Shown here piece by piece: positions 24,955 to 33,950 of a DNA stretch of 49,431 nucleotides. Under the pieces are notes generated by a model, which did not search any database, was not told the origin of the DNA, and was given only the letters and a program-made list of their open reading frames with translations. Source of the stretch: Caldilinea sp. CFX5 (GTDB lineage Bacteria; Chloroflexota; Anaerolineae; Caldilineales; Caldilineaceae); contig QWII01000115.1 in assembly GCA_021405325.1 (NCBI GenBank), forward strand, positions 1 through 49,431, read 5' to 3'. Position 1 is the first letter of the stretch; the number at the start of each line of letters is the position of its first letter. Both the position numbers and the translations under genes were made by a program.

Positions 24955-27390
24955 ATGCCCTATGGCATCAATTCTGTCACCGTGATCGGGGCAGGGACAA
25001 TGGGGGCGGCGATTGCGGGCCATCTGGCCAATGCTGGTGTACCGGTAACCCTGCTCGATATGGTTCCCACGGTGTTGACAGCGGACGAAGAACGCGCCGG
25101 TCTGACCCTGGCGCACCCCAAAGTACGCAACCGCATTGTCCAAGGGGGCTTTGAGCGTATGATCAAGGCGCGGCCCAACAATCTGTTCACACAGGAGACT
25201 GCCAAGCGCATTACCATCGGCAACCTGGAAGATGATTTTGACCGGGCGTTGGCCAAGAGTGATTGGGTGATCGAGGTAATTGTCGAGCGACCGGAGCCGA
25301 AACAGGCGTTGATGGCCCGTATTGAAGCCGCCGCGCCTGCTCATGCTATTATCAGCACCAACACCTCCGGTATTCCGATTCATATTATCAGCGAAGGGCG
25401 CGGTGCGGCTTTTAAGCAACGCTTTCTCGGCACCCACTTTTTCAATCCGCCGCGCTATTTGCATCTGCTGGAAGTAATTCCCACGCCCGACACCGACCCC
25501 GCAGTGGTCGAGCGCATGAAGCACTTTGGCGAACAGGTGTTGGGCAAGGGCGTGGTGATCTGTAAAGATACGCCTAACTTTATTGCCAACCGCATGTTCA
25601 GCTTTATTGTCAGTGACTTGATTGAATATGCTATCGAAAATGGCTACACCGTCGAAGAGGTGGATCGTCTCACCGGCGAATTGATCGGGCGGCCCAAAAC
25701 CGGCACCTTCCGCCTCGGCGACGTGGTCGGTATTGATGTGATGGCGCTGGTCAACCAGAACCTCTACCCGATGATCCCGGACGATGAAGATCGCGAAATT
25801 TTGTTAGCCCCGCGTACAAGCGCCGTGCTAAAGTTGTTGATGGACAACAAATTGCTCGGCAGCAAAACCGGCCAGGGTTTTTATAAGACTGTGACCGGCG
25901 CCAAAGGCGAAAAAGATTTCTGGGGCCTCGATTTAAAGGCCGCCGAACAGGGCAAAATTGACTATGTCGCGCCCGCCAAGCCACGCTGGGAAAGCGTGGG
26001 CGCAGTCCGAGAGAAGCCGATTGTTGATCGGCTCCAGTCGCTGGCCGTCGCCGACGATCCGGCGGGCGATTTGATCTGGCACACGTTGTCGCATACGATG
26101 GCCTATGCCTCCAACCGGCTTCCCGAAATCGCCGACCGCATTGCCGACATTGACAACGCCATGAAATGGGGCTTTGGTTGGAAGCTAGGACCCTTTGAAA
26201 CCTGGGATCGCCTTGGCGTGGCCGAAACCGTGGCGCGCATGGCCGGCGAAGGCTTGGCCGTCGCGCCGTGGGTCAAGGAGATGCTGGACAAGGGGTATGC
26301 CACCTTCTACCTGCACCAGGGTGCTGTCCCCATGGTCTACTGCCCCATCAACAAAGGCTATATTGCCCTGGAGCGTAGCAATCTGGCGGTGAAGCTGGAT
26401 GATCTACGCTTTAACGACCGGCCCGTGGCGGAGAATGAATCGGCCAGTTTGCATAACATGGGCGACGGTGTGTTGCTGCTCGAATTTCATAGCAAGATGA
26501 ATGCCCTCGACGCCGGCATCTTTACCATCATGCAGAAGGCGATTGAAAAACTACATGGCAACGCGGCTGGTCTGGTTATTGCCAACGAAGGCGAAAACTT
26601 TAGTGTGGGCGCCAATCTCTTTGTGATGGGGATGTTGGCCCAAGCCGGCCAGTGGCAAGAGTTGGAACAGATGGTTAAACAAGGGCAAGATGTGTTGATG
26701 GCATTGCGCACTGCCCCCAAGCCAGTCATCGCCGCACCGTTCCAGCGCGTCTTGGGTGGCGGCGTGGAGGTCTGTCTCGCCGCCGACCGCATCCTGGCCG
26801 ATGCTGAAACCTATATGGGGCTGGTTGAGGTTGGCGTAGGGATTATCCCAGGCTGGGGTGGCTGTAAAGAGTTGGTGCGCCGCAACATTTCACCGCACAT
26901 GCACGCCACCAATGTCAACCCGACGCCCTATCTGCGCCAGGTTTTTGAGACCATTGGCTTTGCCAAGGTCTCGACCTCAGCGGTCGAAGCACGCGACCTC
27001 GGCTTCCTGGCCGCGACTGATCAGATTGTCATGAACCGCGACCATCAACTGGGACTGGCGCAGCAGGAAGTGTTGACTATGAACGAACATGGCTACACCC
27101 CGCCTTCGGTCAAAGGCAACGTCTACGCCGCCGGGCGCGATGTGCTGGCAAGCACCCGCATTGAAGTCTATTCCATGCAAGCCGGCGGTTTTATTAGCGA
27201 ACACGACGCCAAAATTGCCAACAAACTGGCCTATACCCTCTGTGGCGGCGACCTCAGCACACCGACCTGGATGGATGAACAATATTTCCTCGACCTGGAA
27301 CGGGAAGCGCTGCTCACCCTGGCCGGCGAGGCGAAGACGCAAGAACGCGTTTGGTATATGTTGCAGAATGGCAAGCCGTTGCGCAACTAG
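24955..27390 (+). CDS. fadN: 3-hydroxyacyl-CoA dehydrogenase / enoyl-CoA hydratase fusion
   Basis: Bifunctional beta-oxidation enzyme of 811 residues in the FadN order: dehydrogenase first, hydratase second. The NAD-binding motif GAGTMG is at 12-17. The dehydrogenase C-terminal domains include KDTPNFIANRM and a second copy with MKWGFGWKLGPFETWD. The crotonase domain begins near 500 and includes NEGENFSVGAN and LGGGVEVCLAADRI. GGAGG lies five bases before ATG 24955; the longer frame is rejected. It is followed by the thiolase gene after 17 bp, so the two form an operon; no acyl-CoA dehydrogenase gene is present in the window. Confidence 0.94.
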   Translation: MPYGINSVTVIGAGTMGAAIAGHLANAGVPVTLLDMVPTVLTADEERAGLTLAHPKVRNRIVQGGFERMIKARPNNLFTQETAKRITIGNLEDDFDRALAKSDWVIEVIVERPEPKQALMARIEAAAPAHAIISTNTSGIPIHIISEGRGAAFKQRFLGTHFFNPPRYLHLLEVIPTPDTDPAVVERMKHFGEQVLGKGVVICKDTPNFIANRMFSFIVSDLIEYAIENGYTVEEVDRLTGELIGRPKTGTFRLGDVVGIDVMALVNQNLYPMIPDDEDREILLAPRTSAVLKLLMDNKLLGSKTGQGFYKTVTGAKGEKDFWGLDLKAAEQGKIDYVAPAKPRWESVGAVREKPIVDRLQSLAVADDPAGDLIWHTLSHTMAYASNRLPEIADRIADIDNAMKWGFGWKLGPFETWDRLGVAETVARMAGEGLAVAPWVKEMLDKGYATFYLHQGAVPMVYCPINKGYIALERSNLAVKLDDLRFNDRPVAENESASLHNMGDGVLLLEFHSKMNALDAGIFTIMQKAIEKLHGNAAGLVIANEGENFSVGANLFVMGMLAQAGQWQELEQMVKQGQDVLMALRTAPKPVIAAPFQRVLGGGVEVCLAADRILADAETYMGLVEVGVGIIPGWGGCKELVRRNISPHMHATNVNPTPYLRQVFETIGFAKVSTSAVEARDLGFLAATDQIVMNRDHQLGLAQQEVLTMNEHGYTPPSVKGNVYAAGRDVLASTRIEVYSMQAGGFISEHDAKIANKLAYTLCGGDLSTPTWMDEQYFLDLEREALLTLAGEAKTQERVWYMLQNGKPLRN

Positions 27391-27407
27391 AAGCTTAGGA
27401 GAGAATT

Positions 27408-28583
27408 ATGCAAAATGCAGTCATTGTTTCTGCTGTGCGGACGGCGGTGGGCAAGGCGCCCCGTGGCAGTTTGCGCACGACGCGACCGGATGACCTGGCG
27501 GCGGCGGTGATCAAGGCCGTGGTGGAGCGGGCGGGGGTCGATGCCAATGCGATTGAAGATGTTAATCTGGGCTGTGCCTTCCCAGAGGCGGAACAAGGGA
27601 TGAATATGGCCCGTATTGCCTCTTTGCGGGCTGGGTTGCCCGAAAGCGTTTGTGGGCAGACCATAAATCGCTTCTGTTCCAGTGGTCTCCAGACCATTGC
27701 CAGCGCAGCGCAACAGATTATGGCCGGCATGGGCGAAGCGATCATCGCCGGCGGTGCCGAGAGCATGAGCATGGTGCCGATGGTTGGCAACAAGTTTGTA
27801 GCGAACCCAACGTTGGCCGAAGAATATCCCGGCGTTTATATCGGCATGGGTCTCACGGCGGAGAATGTGGCGCGTCAGTATGAAGTAACGCGTGAAGAAC
27901 AAGATGCTTTCGCCTTGCGTAGCCACCAACGAGCCGCGGCTGCGCAGGAAAGCGGCAAGTTTACGGATGAAATTGTGCCGCTTTCCGTACAGATCAAGAG
28001 TGGGAATGGCAGCACGGTACAGGAAAGCAGCTTTACCTTTGCCCAAGACGAAGGTGTGCGGCGCGATACCTCGTTGGAAGCGCTGGGGAAACTGAAGCCC
28101 GTCTTCCACACGCGTGGCACCGTCACCGCCGGCAACAGCAGCCAGACCAGTGACGGCGCGGCGGCGTTGCTGGTGATGAGTGAAGAGAAGGCGAAGGCGC
28201 TCGGCTTGACCCCGCTGGCCCGTTTTGTCAGCTTTGCCGTCGGTGGCGTGCGCCCGGAAGTGATGGGTATCGGACCCATTGTCGCTGTGCCCAAGGCGTT
28301 AAAATTAGCAAGGATGAGCCTGAATGACATTGATCTGATCGAACTCAATGAAGCGTTTGCGGCCCAAGCGCTGGCCGTGATCCGTGAACTGGGTTTTGAT
28401 GAGGAAAAAGTCAATGTCAACGGCGGCGCCATTGCGCTCGGCCACCCGCTTGGCTGCACCGGCGCCAAACTGACGGTTCAACTCATCCACGAACTGCGGC
28501 GCCAAAATAAGCAGATGGGATTGGTCACCATGTGTATTGGTGGCGGCATGGGCGCCGCCGGCATTATTGAACGGCTCAACTAA
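27408..28583 (+). CDS. fadA: Acetyl-CoA acyltransferase (beta-oxidation thiolase)
   Basis: Thiolase of 391 residues that cleaves 3-ketoacyl-CoA in the last beta-oxidation step. The nucleophile is Cys90 ([10 protein letters not shown]); the general bases are His346 (ALGHPLG) and Cys376 (MCIGGGMG). NEAFAAQ is present. The start ATG follows GGAGA by six bases and lies 17 bp after fadN. The pairing fadN-fadA matches the B. subtilis fadNA arrangement. A biosynthetic acetoacetyl-CoA thiolase is the alternative, but the operon argues for degradation. Confidence 0.94.
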   Translation: MQNAVIVSAVRTAVGKAPRGSLRTTRPDDLAAAVIKAVVERAGVDANAIEDVNLGCAFPEAEQGMNMARIASLRAGLPESVCGQTINRFCSSGLQTIASAAQQIMAGMGEAIIAGGAESMSMVPMVGNKFVANPTLAEEYPGVYIGMGLTAENVARQYEVTREEQDAFALRSHQRAAAAQESGKFTDEIVPLSVQIKSGNGSTVQESSFTFAQDEGVRRDTSLEALGKLKPVFHTRGTVTAGNSSQTSDGAAALLVMSEEKAKALGLTPLARFVSFAVGGVRPEVMGIGPIVAVPKALKLARMSLNDIDLIELNEAFAAQALAVIRELGFDEEKVNVNGGAIALGHPLGCTGAKLTVQLIHELRRQNKQMGLVTMCIGGGMGAAGIIERLN

Positions 28584-28605
28584 GCTAACGATTATGTGGG
28601 CTGCG

Positions 28606-28659
28606 GCAAAACGCTGAGACACGCTTTCTTCCCTGCGCCGGCGTGTCTCAGCGTTTTGC
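28606..28659. terminator. 19-bp perfect hairpin between fadA and the haloperoxidase-like gene
   Basis: GCAAAACGCTGAGACACGC (28606-28624) pairs exactly with 28641-28659. It lies between two convergent genes and can serve both; the right arm contains TTTT. Confidence 0.8.
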
Positions 28660-28661
28660 TG

Positions 28662-30425
28662 CTACGAGGAAACTGTTGGTAAGAACACTTTATACTCGTC
28701 AACTGCGCGCTCGTCCTCGGCGAAACCCTCGGCTGTGGACGCCTGGCCACCGCCAATCACCACTTTATCACCATTGAAGCGTGTCAACGTAATCCCATCA
28801 AAGTGTTCAGTATAGGTTGCTGTCAGATCCGCTAGAACGGCAAGCGCAACCGCCTCGCCGAGCAAGATGCCAGCGATCCCGTCGGACCGCCAGTGGACGC
28901 CGGCCGCAGCACGTCCCAGCGCAATATTGGCCGCCAGCTTGTTCAGCTCCCCGCCTACAGACAGCGCTTCGGCGCTCTTGTAGTCAACCAACGTCAGGCC
29001 ATCGGCGGTTGCTATCTTGGGTCTGGGGATCAGAAACTCTTCAGCATAAAATGCCTTTAACAGAGTAACACAAGCGCCGGCAATGGTGGCATGACCGGAC
29101 GGATAGGCGGGATGGGTCGGTGCGCCTTCCGGGTAGGCAAGTGGCAAGAGCGCATTGCCAAAACGCTCCTGGATCGTTGCCAGCGCCTTCGTCGTCAGGA
29201 GTTTAGGGTGCAAGGGATAGGTTGCATTACCCTGAAGATGATGGTAGACGCGCCCGCCAAACGCCTCCGGGCGTAAACGTCGATGAAAGACCCACTTTTG
29301 CGCCCAGGCCGCTTTGAGGGCCAAACAAGCCATCGTACCGACCAAGCTAAAAATATCTGGGGCGCCTAGGGTTACAAAGCCGTTTTGAGTGGCCAGGCTG
29401 CGATAGGGATTGGCCGGATCAAGCGCAGCAGGGCCAAAGCTGTGGAGGAGTAAGGCTGCATGTAGATACGCTTGGTAGCTAAAGTCACGATGCACCCACT
29501 CACCCAGATCGCGTTGGTTAGTCAGATAGCGCAATGTCGTGTCCAACTGATTGTCCCGAAGGGCTGGTTGGCCGTTTTGGCTTGCCAACCACGCCTCTGG
29601 GGTGGTCATGTAATCATCGCCAGCCACGGGGACACGGTATCGCTGTACGAGGGTTGTGGCGCCATACGGCACATCCAGGTAAAGGAATTGGGAAATATAA
29701 GGCCCCATCCAATCCCCGCCTGTGGTACCACGGAAGAGGGTTGTCGGTTGCAGCGTGCGGAAGTTTGAAAATTGTTGTAAATCGGCCAAGGCTGCCACTG
29801 TGAGCGCTTCTTGACCATAGTGTGCAAAAGGTATATCACGCGTTAATGCCAACCAATAGAGTTCAGTCATCTCACCGGCAATTTCCTCGCTGGCAAAGGC
29901 GGGTGGCGCCGGTGTGACCAAGCTGTGTGAGTCGGCGCCTTCCAGTTGAAAGGCAAACGCGGCCTGCGGATTGGTTAACTTGATGCTACCCCCCAACGGT
30001 ACGGCCGACCAGGGTTGGCGCCCTTTGAGGGCTGCCAGCAACGTGGCATAAGCCGATTGATCGACATGTCCCAGGTGATCGTGCGGCAACCCTTTGCTGT
30101 AGTTAGCAAAATAGGTGGGGTAACGCTCTTCGTCGCCGTTGGTGACATGGACCGCCAGGGGCGCCTTGTGCTGACGCTGCGCTGCTTCCTGCCGAATTTT
30201 ATAGGCGCGATTGCGCCGCTCTTTGGCCGATTTGTCGTCACTGGCGCTCGGCTCAGGGGTAGCGGCGCTGGTTGTTTTGTCGGTGTCGGTGACCGTCAGC
30301 GCAGCAGTTAGGGCGGCGGTGGTGAGACCACTCGTTATCGTGAGAAAAGCGCGCCGCGAAAACGAGTGCGCCCATTGTCGTCCTGGGGCAAATTGTGCTT
30401 TGGTCATTGGCTGTGCGTTGACCAT
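28662..30425 (-). CDS. Tat-exported vanadium-haloperoxidase/PAP2-like protein
   Basis: 587 residues. The N-terminus carries a twin-arginine signal (SFSRRAFLTITSG, Arg24-Arg25), so folded export is expected. The C-terminal half has the vanadate/phosphate site of the VCPO family: KWVFHRRLRPEAFG, YPSGHATIAGA and LGRAAAGVHWRSDG with the final His. The protein ends in EYKVFLPTVSS, a tail similar to those of the adhesin and subtilase nearby. The start follows GGAG by about 10 bases. Actual activity (haloperoxidase or acid phosphatase) cannot be told from sequence. It is downstream of the CheY-like gene with 184 bp between. Confidence 0.85.
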   Translation of the reverse strand: MVNAQPMTKAQFAPGRQWAHSFSRRAFLTITSGLTTAALTAALTVTDTDKTTSAATPEPSASDDKSAKERRNRAYKIRQEAAQRQHKAPLAVHVTNGDEERYPTYFANYSKGLPHDHLGHVDQSAYATLLAALKGRQPWSAVPLGGSIKLTNPQAAFAFQLEGADSHSLVTPAPPAFASEEIAGEMTELYWLALTRDIPFAHYGQEALTVAALADLQQFSNFRTLQPTTLFRGTTGGDWMGPYISQFLYLDVPYGATTLVQRYRVPVAGDDYMTTPEAWLASQNGQPALRDNQLDTTLRYLTNQRDLGEWVHRDFSYQAYLHAALLLHSFGPAALDPANPYRSLATQNGFVTLGAPDIFSLVGTMACLALKAAWAQKWVFHRRLRPEAFGGRVYHHLQGNATYPLHPKLLTTKALATIQERFGNALLPLAYPEGAPTHPAYPSGHATIAGACVTLLKAFYAEEFLIPRPKIATADGLTLVDYKSAEALSVGGELNKLAANIALGRAAAGVHWRSDGIAGILLGEAVALAVLADLTATYTEHFDGITLTRFNGDKVVIGGGQASTAEGFAEDERAVDEYKVFLPTVSS

Positions 30426-30509
30426 TTAGTTGGCACTCCTATCATGAACAGTTTAGCCGTGATTGATCCATGTCCTATTGCAGCATTACCAAACCGCTTT
30501 GGCAATCAT

Positions 30510-30563
30510 CTTCCGGGAAGCTTGGACCTCAGAGCCAACGGAAGGGTATAAGCTTTCCGGAAG
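30510..30563. repeat. 14-bp inverted repeat in front of the haloperoxidase-like gene
   Basis: CTTCCGGGAAGCTT (30510-30523) faces AAGCTTTCCGGAAG (30550-30563), one wobble. It can end the CheY-like transcript on the minus strand or act as an operator. Confidence 0.5.
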
Positions 30564-30609
30564 ACGGTAAAGTGAGTCTGTTAAGGATGCACGATGAAGC
30601 AATGCGCGT

Positions 30610-31053
30610 TTATGCAATCGCGGATTGTGCTACGGAGGGACAGCCATGTTGATTGTCGGAACGTTGGTTGAGGGTCAGGTTGAGGGTCAGGTTGAGGACA
30701 TGATCCAGATCACGCGGTGAAAATGGTTTGCTGAGGACAGCGTTGCACATCGTGTGTAGTTGCTTGATCAGAGGATGGTTCTGATCCTCGCTGGTGCTTA
30801 AAATGAGCGGGATTTGACGCGTTTCCGGTTGGGCTTGCAGGTGCAAGGCCATTTCATACCCATTCATGATCGGCATATGAAAATCCAGGACAATCAGGTC
30901 CGGACGATTCCGTTGGGCGGCTTCCACCCCCTCTGAACCATTACTGGCCGTCATCACGCGCCAATCGGGATGAAATATCTGGAGAATATCACACACGGTT
31001 TCACGCATCAATGGGTTATCTTCGACCAAGAGAATCGTTGTGCTATCGGCCAT
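30610..31053 (-). CDS. CheY-like single-domain response regulator
   Basis: 147 residues, a receiver domain only: acidic residues in LLVEDN (7-12), phospho-acceptor Asp in VLDFHMP (near 58), Ser/Thr switch in LILSTSED and Lys in LSKPFSP. There is no output domain. The C-terminus carries LTLN repeated, encoded by a 12-bp tandem repeat. Start is the ATG at 31051-31053 with GGAGA upstream; a longer frame to 31155 is unlikely. No kinase is adjacent. It could be a phosphorelay or protein-interaction regulator. Confidence 0.85.
   Translation of the reverse strand: MADSTTILLVEDNPLMRETVCDILQIFHPDWRVMTASNGSEGVEAAQRNRPDLIVLDFHMPIMNGYEMALHLQAQPETRQIPLILSTSEDQNHPLIKQLHTMCNAVLSKPFSPRDLDHVLNLTLNLTLNQRSDNQHGCPSVAQSAIA
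30666..30697. repeat. 12-bp tandem repeat inside the CheY-like gene
   Basis: GGTTGAGGGTCA is repeated 2.7 times, encoding (LTLN)n on the minus strand. Because the unit is a multiple of three, copy-number change would keep the frame. Confidence 0.8.
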
Positions 31054-31183
31054 TTCGCGTTCTCCTTTATAAGCAGCAACAGACGGCGACGATCGGTAAT
31101 CTTCGTGCGGATGAACATCCACAATCTCTTCGCCGTAGTAAAGACTTATGAACATTAGGTAAATAAACCGGTAATCGTAGGTG

Positions 31184-31231
31184 CGGTTTGTAACCGCACT
31201 TGCTCCCTGGGAACCGTGCGGTTACAAACCG
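31184..31231. repeat. 16-bp inverted repeat
   Basis: CGGTTTGTAACCGCAC (31184-31199) and its exact complement (31216-31231). The left arm with its flank is itself a palindrome (GTGCGGTT/AACCGCAC). It looks like an interspersed palindromic repeat in the gap 31054-31343. Confidence 0.7.
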
Positions 31232-31268
31232 ACAAATTCCTAACTCCCATTAGTCTTCCCACAGCAGG

Positions 31269-31291
31269 CAAAGACTAAAGTCTTTACTACC
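31269..31291. repeat. 23-bp dispersed repeat, copy 1
   Basis: Starts CAAAGACTAAAGTC and ends TTTACTACC; identical to 47021-47043, where it forms half of a perfect palindrome. Here the second half is missing, suggesting a decayed or solitary copy. Confidence 0.75.
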
Positions 31292-31343
31292 AAACACACG
31301 CAACGTTATTGAATGAACACAACTGCCACTACTGCTGCTTGCA

Positions 31344-33950
31344 CTATTGCCGTGCGATCAATGGCAGGAAGGTCTGATTGGCGCCACCATCGGCCGAGGC
31401 CGGGATGGGGAAGCCCTTGGGCGTAAAGACAACCAGACGCAGGCTGCCAAAGACATCACCCACATTCAACTGCTGTGAGCAGGAGGTGTGAATGCTGAGT
31501 GATTGCCCGCCAACACGCAACAGGGTGTCCGCCGCAAACTCACGCCCGTCGGTGCGGGACATGGTGAAGCGTTGGCCGCGACTGACACTGCTGGGGCGTA
31601 CCGCGACCTTGTCAGCATCTTTGCCCGTGATGGCAATGGACACCGGGTCCGTGCCGGGGCTGCCGCTGCAGAGCAATTTGCCGTTTTGGCTATTGGTCGT
31701 GTCGCTGCAACTGCCGCCCGTGTATTCGAAGGTCAGCGCAATCGGTTTGCCATCCTGGCAGGAGAGCGCCGGTGGTTCGATTACGACGGTGGTATCATCG
31801 CTGTCTTCGCATTGTTGGCCGTTCGCCAGAACGCCACGTACAAAGGCGGTGTTGGTTGTCGTTTCGCCAATCGTCGTTTGGCGTTGGAAGCTTTGGGAGG
31901 CGCCGCGCGCCAGACTAAAGGGCGCAGTGACTGAACCAAAGTCATCTTCCAGCGAAACATTGCTCAACGCATCGCCACTATTCGCCACCAGATAGGTGAA
32001 GGTAACGGGCGTATCCAACCGTTTGCCGTCCGCCCCAACCAGCACGAGGCTGCCAAAGACATCGCCCAGGTTGAGTGCTTGCGAGCAAGACGTATGGATC
32101 GCCAGCGCCTGACCACCGACCTGCAGTCGAGTATCGGATGGGAAACCCTTGCCATCGGTGCTGGTCAGCGTGACTTCCTGGCCCGGATTGACACTGCTTG
32201 GCGTGATTGAGATTTTGCTGGCGTCTTTTCCCGTGGCAGCAATCGTCACCGTACCTGTGCCAGGGCTGCCGCTACAGGTGGCCTTGCCACTCTGCGGATT
32301 GGTGCTATTGGCGCAACTGCCGCCGGTGTAACGGAAGGTGAGCGACTTTGGTTTGGAACCATTACAGACCGAACCACCGCTAGAGATCACTGTACACGAA
32401 TCGGTCGGTGTCGGTGGCGTGCTGCTACAGGTGAAGCGAATGCCGTTGCCGCCCATGCCTTCCAACTTCCAGGAATTGAGGAAGCCGGTTCTATCTTTGC
32501 CGTCACCCTGGGCTGTGCCACAGTCTTCCGGCCCATCCATGTTGCGATCGGAACAGGAGAGATGGAAGGTAGATTCGCCCAGCTTACTCGTTGTGCCGGC
32601 TGCAAAGACTTCCCAGATCACATCGTTTGGAGCGCCGGCATAGCCGGTGACATTAACAATCTGGCCTGGGGCTACATTGGTGATTGTCGCCAGCAAGGTT
32701 GAGCCGACCGACCCCTTCCACGCCCTAACGTCAACGCGCTGGCTGCCATTCCAAACCATACTCAGTTCATTCAATGGTTTGGCGTCGGAACAGGTGAAGT
32801 TGCTGCTGGGCGGCGGTCCGGCGACCTGACATTTCTGATCAACCGTCAACCCACAAGCCAATGGAGCGCGCAGACCGGCATCGTTGGTCAGGTCATTTTC
32901 GCCGGGGTCGAGATTGATCGGCCCGGTCATGCCGGTGGCGGGATCGATGTCGCTGTCACGAGCATCGTCCGTACCTTGATTGGCGGAAGTGAATTCGCGC
33001 CCGATAGGCAGCACAACGCCAACCGTGTAACAACCGGCATTGAGATTGTTGAAGAGATAGTTGCCGCTGCCGTCGGTTGTGGCGGTTCGTAACACATTGT
33101 TGTTGCAATCTTTAAGTTGCACTGTCACATTGGGAACGCCCGGCTCGCCATTGTCCTGGATGCCGTTGCTATTCAGATCATCAAAGACCCGATCCCCGAT
33201 AGAACCGACCGGTTGCGGGGTGAAAACGCCGGCGTCAATCGTCGGATTATTTTCGCCTTGCGCCAGATTGATGTTGCCGGTCATGGCCGTCGCCGGATCG
33301 ACATCGCTGTCGCGGGTATCATCCGTCCCCTGATTGGCCGGGCTGATGGTAAAACCGTTGGGCAGGATGCCGATGCGATAACAGCCGGCAGCCAAACCGG
33401 TAAAGCCGTAGATGCCATTGTTATCCGTCGCCGTGGTGCGGAGGACGTTGTTATTGCAATCCTTCAACTGGACGGTGACGCCCGGCACCCCTGGTTCGCC
33501 GGCATTTTGGATGCCATCGCGATTGGTGTCGTTAAAGACCCGATCCCCGATGGAACCCAGGTTAGGCTGTGGTGGAATCAGACCGGCATCAACGGTCGGA
33601 TTATTTTCGCCTTGCGCCAGATTGATGTTACCGGTCATGGCCGTCGCCGGATCGACATCACTGTCGCGGGTATCATCCGTCCCCTGATTGACAGGACTGA
33701 TGGTGAAGCCATTGGGGACAACACCAACCCGGTAACAGCCGGCAGCCAAGCCGGTGAAGCTGTAGTTGCCGTTGCCGTCGGTCGTGGCCGTGCGCAACAC
33801 GTTGTTGTTACAATCCTTGAGTTGGACAGTCACGCCCGGCACGCCCGGTTCGCCACTATCCTGGATGCCGTTGCTGTTGTCATCGCGCCAGACGCGATTC
33901 GCCACTATCCTGGATGCCGTTGCTGTTGTCATCGCGCCAGACGCGATCAC
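31344..33950 (-). CDS. SdrD-repeat adhesin, C-terminal segment (frame 3 of 3)
   Basis: The distal part of a large secreted protein. It encodes about three SdrD_B-like domains of about 110 residues (DRVFNDTNRDGIQN..., GVTVQLKDCNNNVLRT, GCYRVG, NQGTDDTRDSDVDPATAMTG). A module with VDQKCQV and FTCSDAKPLNELSM follows. After it come two related copies of a Cys-containing module (FRYTGGSC ... GKATCSGSPGT ... IHTSCSQ.LN.GDVFGSL) separated by a DUF11-like stretch. The end is NQTFLPLIARQ. In-frame translation is meaningful from about 33899 downward, where a 49-bp tandem duplication breaks the frame from the previous segment. It is the same gene as the two upstream segments. Confidence 0.75.
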   Translation of the reverse strand: MIASGAMTTATASRIVANRVWRDDNSNGIQDSGEPGVPGVTVQLKDCNNNVLRTATTDGNGNYSFTGLAAGCYRVGVVPNGFTISPVNQGTDDTRDSDVDPATAMTGNINLAQGENNPTVDAGLIPPQPNLGSIGDRVFNDTNRDGIQNAGEPGVPGVTVQLKDCNNNVLRTTATDNNGIYGFTGLAAGCYRIGILPNGFTISPANQGTDDTRDSDVDPATAMTGNINLAQGENNPTIDAGVFTPQPVGSIGDRVFDDLNSNGIQDNGEPGVPNVTVQLKDCNNNVLRTATTDGSGNYLFNNLNAGCYTVGVVLPIGREFTSANQGTDDARDSDIDPATGMTGPINLDPGENDLTNDAGLRAPLACGLTVDQKCQVAGPPPSSNFTCSDAKPLNELSMVWNGSQRVDVRAWKGSVGSTLLATITNVAPGQIVNVTGYAGAPNDVIWEVFAAGTTSKLGESTFHLSCSDRNMDGPEDCGTAQGDGKDRTGFLNSWKLEGMGGNGIRFTCSSTPPTPTDSCTVISSGGSVCNGSKPKSLTFRYTGGSCANSTNPQSGKATCSGSPGTGTVTIAATGKDASKISITPSSVNPGQEVTLTSTDGKGFPSDTRLQVGGQALAIHTSCSQALNLGDVFGSLVLVGADGKRLDTPVTFTYLVANSGDALSNVSLEDDFGSVTAPFSLARGASQSFQRQTTIGETTTNTAFVRGVLANGQQCEDSDDTTVVIEPPALSCQDGKPIALTFEYTGGSCSDTTNSQNGKLLCSGSPGTDPVSIAITGKDADKVAVRPSSVSRGQRFTMSRTDGREFAADTLLRVGGQSLSIHTSCSQQLNVGDVFGSLRLVVFTPKGFPIPASADGGANQTFLPLIARQ
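33850..33947. repeat. 49-bp exact tandem duplication that breaks the adhesin frame
   Basis: 33850-33898 and 33899-33947 are identical. The unit encodes the WRDDNSNGIQDSGE motif; 49 is not a multiple of three, so translation shifts frame here. A true slippage/recombination event or an assembly fold-over of near-identical repeats would look the same. Confidence 0.9.
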
